NCBI RefSeq assembly: GCF_021134715.1
Contig: NC_060026.1
Location: forward strand, 2,852,001 to 2,916,000
From: Daphnia pulex
Lineage: Eukaryota; Arthropoda; Branchiopoda; Diplostraca; Daphniidae
Length of the DNA stretch: 64,000 nucleotides
Reading direction: 5' to 3'
Numbering within the stretch: position 1 is the first letter of the stretch; each line of letters begins with the position of its first letter. The position numbers were made by a program, and so were the translations under genes. The notes below the pieces were generated by a model that was not told where the DNA came from, made no database searches, and was given only the letters and a program-made list of their open reading frames with translations. Positions 62,406-64,000 of this stretch are shown in pieces.

Positions 62406-62946
62406 GAAAACAGAAAATTGGAAAAACGAAAATTGAATGACATTTGGAAGACTCAAAAGAAAAGGAAAAACCGGTTCGATGGCTGCGCGGAAGAGTTGGG
62501 GCATTCGGTGATTTTTCGAATGGAAATGTACTCCACCCACCTTTGTGTTATTTGCGTTCACCTTGACGGCAATCCGATTGAGCATCCGCCCACTGTGCGA
62601 TCGTGAAAAAATGAAATCAAAAACCCCCGGTCGTTTTAAACATTTATTTGAACGGGTCGTTTATGTGGACGACAATTTTTCGGGGAAGGAAGAAATGATT
62701 TTTTTAAGACTTCCAGGCAAACCTTTTTAATCTCAGACTCGTGTATTGGATATAAATATTAAGATTCTACTTACCTTATTTTATACGATTCCGGCAGGAT
62801 GAATTTCTCTCTCCCATTTTTCTATATATTTTTTTTTTACGAAACAATTTGAAGACACACAAAATGGTTGCAAGTGTATTTGTTTTTTTTTTCGAGAATT
62901 GTTTCCGTTATGTTTATTTTTTTTTTTCTCGACATTTTTTATTTAG

Positions 62947-63039
62947 AGACACGATATCAACCGTTCTTCCAGTAGTAGGAGTAGTGAATGTAGTAGCAGC
63001 AACAGCAGCAGCGAGGACGAGTACGTCTACCAAGTCCAG
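62947..63039 (+). CDS. candidate further exon of the Patj-like gene
   Basis: Bounded by a TTTATTTAG acceptor and a CAG/GTGAGT donor, 93 nt, phase 0 at both ends. It encodes RHDINRSSSSRSSEC followed by a Ser run and EDEYVYQVQ. Splicing from the exon 13 donor (61030, phase 0), skipping exon 14, would keep frame and extend the scaffold past the window. Another acceptor-like TTTAG at 63980-63984 just before the right edge could start the next exon. The exon is short and low in complexity, so this is a moderate call. Confidence 0.5.
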
Positions 63040-64000
63040 GTGAGTTCATTTACTCCACTTTTTATCTCTACTTTTGACATTTTGGGACCCTCGTTTTTAT
63101 TATTTTATTTTTTTCCGCCGATCGACTGGCCCGTTATCCTCGACGTTTCTCACGTGTCCTTTTCGCAATGGATTCAATTAGGAAATCCAACAGCGACAGG
63201 CCCCCCCATTTCAGGCTAAAAGAGTCAATTCCGTTAATAGACGCGCCATCGTCATTCGTCCGCCCCCCCTATCCTGTTAGAGGAAAAAGAAAAAATAGTT
63301 AAATGATGAAATCAACAACAGCTTTTGTAGTATTCCCCCCTTGGAAAGTATCTCACAAAAACTACTGAAAATAGAATCCCCAAAAATAGATTTAAAGAAA
63401 AAAAGAAAAAAATCAAAAAGCCAAAAGGAAAGGTGGGCGTGTCGGAATGGAAGGAAGCCGTAGCGCTACCGCTGCCGCACTTCCTGTAGAAAATTATGTG
63501 TGTGACACACACACGGGGTTCTTTTTTATTGTCTTTCTTTCTTTCCCCGTGACTCTTTTTGATTTGTTTCTAATAACGTCATAATAATGATGATGAACCA
63601 GGAAACCAATTATTTTTCGAAAGCTTGTTTCCCGTCGATGAAAAAGAATCAAAGAAACAGAAGACATTCAACCAAAAATTCAATTTTTGAAAAAAAAGAA
63701 ATCAAATAGTAACCCAGGGGCCAACGGTAAAACTCAAAACTAGCTCTTTCTGGACAATCCGGTAACTTTTTTTTTGTTTTTTGTTTTGTTGCCGGCCGCA
63801 ATCAAACCGGAATGAAAACAAGTATTATCTACATACAGCGTGGGAATACGAGATAGGAATTGAAATTAATTGTCAAAGGTTTTAATCTTTTTTTCTGTGG
63901 GTTTTGTGGGTGCGAAATTTAAGGTAAATTCCCGTCCGATTTGATTTTCTTTCATCACATTTCTTGATAATCGAATAATTTAGAAAAATGGTTCCACGTT
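63040..64000. other. non-coding or intronic sequence to the right edge
   Basis: T- and A-rich sequence with short homopolymers and a CA repeat near 63503-63514; no exon recognised except a possible start of one at about 63985. Confidence 0.4.

Overview
The window is animal nuclear DNA from an arthropod, most likely a branchiopod crustacean of the Daphnia type. The genes have many short GT-AG introns (often 60-150 bp). The histone genes are intronless with 3' stem-loops. The protein families are animal ones (Tudor, dynein light intermediate chain, ACSL, Dscam, Patj). Decayed copies of a secreted Tyr-Tyr-Thr-Thr repeat protein, which I recall as typical of Daphnia, lie beside the histone cluster. 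The species assignment is an inference from gene content. All exon coordinates come from reading splice sites and keeping phase, not from transcripts.

Left part (1-12.3 kb): a Tudor-domain gene runs off the left edge on the minus strand. It is followed by a minus-strand gene for cytoplasmic dynein light intermediate chain, which carries a one-base frameshift and an in-frame TGA in otherwise conserved exons. About 5 kb without a recognisable gene holds three inverted-repeat elements. Then comes a tandem set of degenerate YYTT-repeat genes with intact TATA/initiator promoters but broken reading frames.

Histone cluster (13.3-16.5 kb): two divergent pairs, H2A(-)/H2B(+) and H4(-)/H3(+), each gene ending in the same 16-nt stem-loop. 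No H1 gene is present. Next, a 13-exon minus-strand ACSL3/4-type long-chain acyl-CoA synthetase (719 codons, all phases consistent) occupies 18.4-21.5 kb.

Centre (26.6-47.5 kb): a complete 35-exon Dscam-family cell-adhesion receptor. The phase-checked sum of all exons is 2260 codons including stop. It lacks the large arrays of variant exons known from hypervariable arthropod Dscam, but two adjacent, phase-compatible exons each encode a whole Ig7-type domain. This is the layout expected of a Dscam2-like mutually exclusive pair. If both were used, the receptor would have 11 Ig domains rather than the usual 10. Its 6.5-kb first intron contains a 942-bp foldback element flanked by TA.

Right part (48.2-64 kb): a Patj/MPDZ-type polarity scaffold (L27 plus five PDZ domains) on the plus strand. 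Fourteen phase-consistent exons give a 1335-aa product ending in an acidic tail. A further candidate exon at 62,947-63,039 suggests that a longer isoform continues past the right edge. Two of its introns appear to use GC donors, one of them just before the alternative last exon.

The genes are independent transcription units. Apart from the histone quartet there is no functional clustering.
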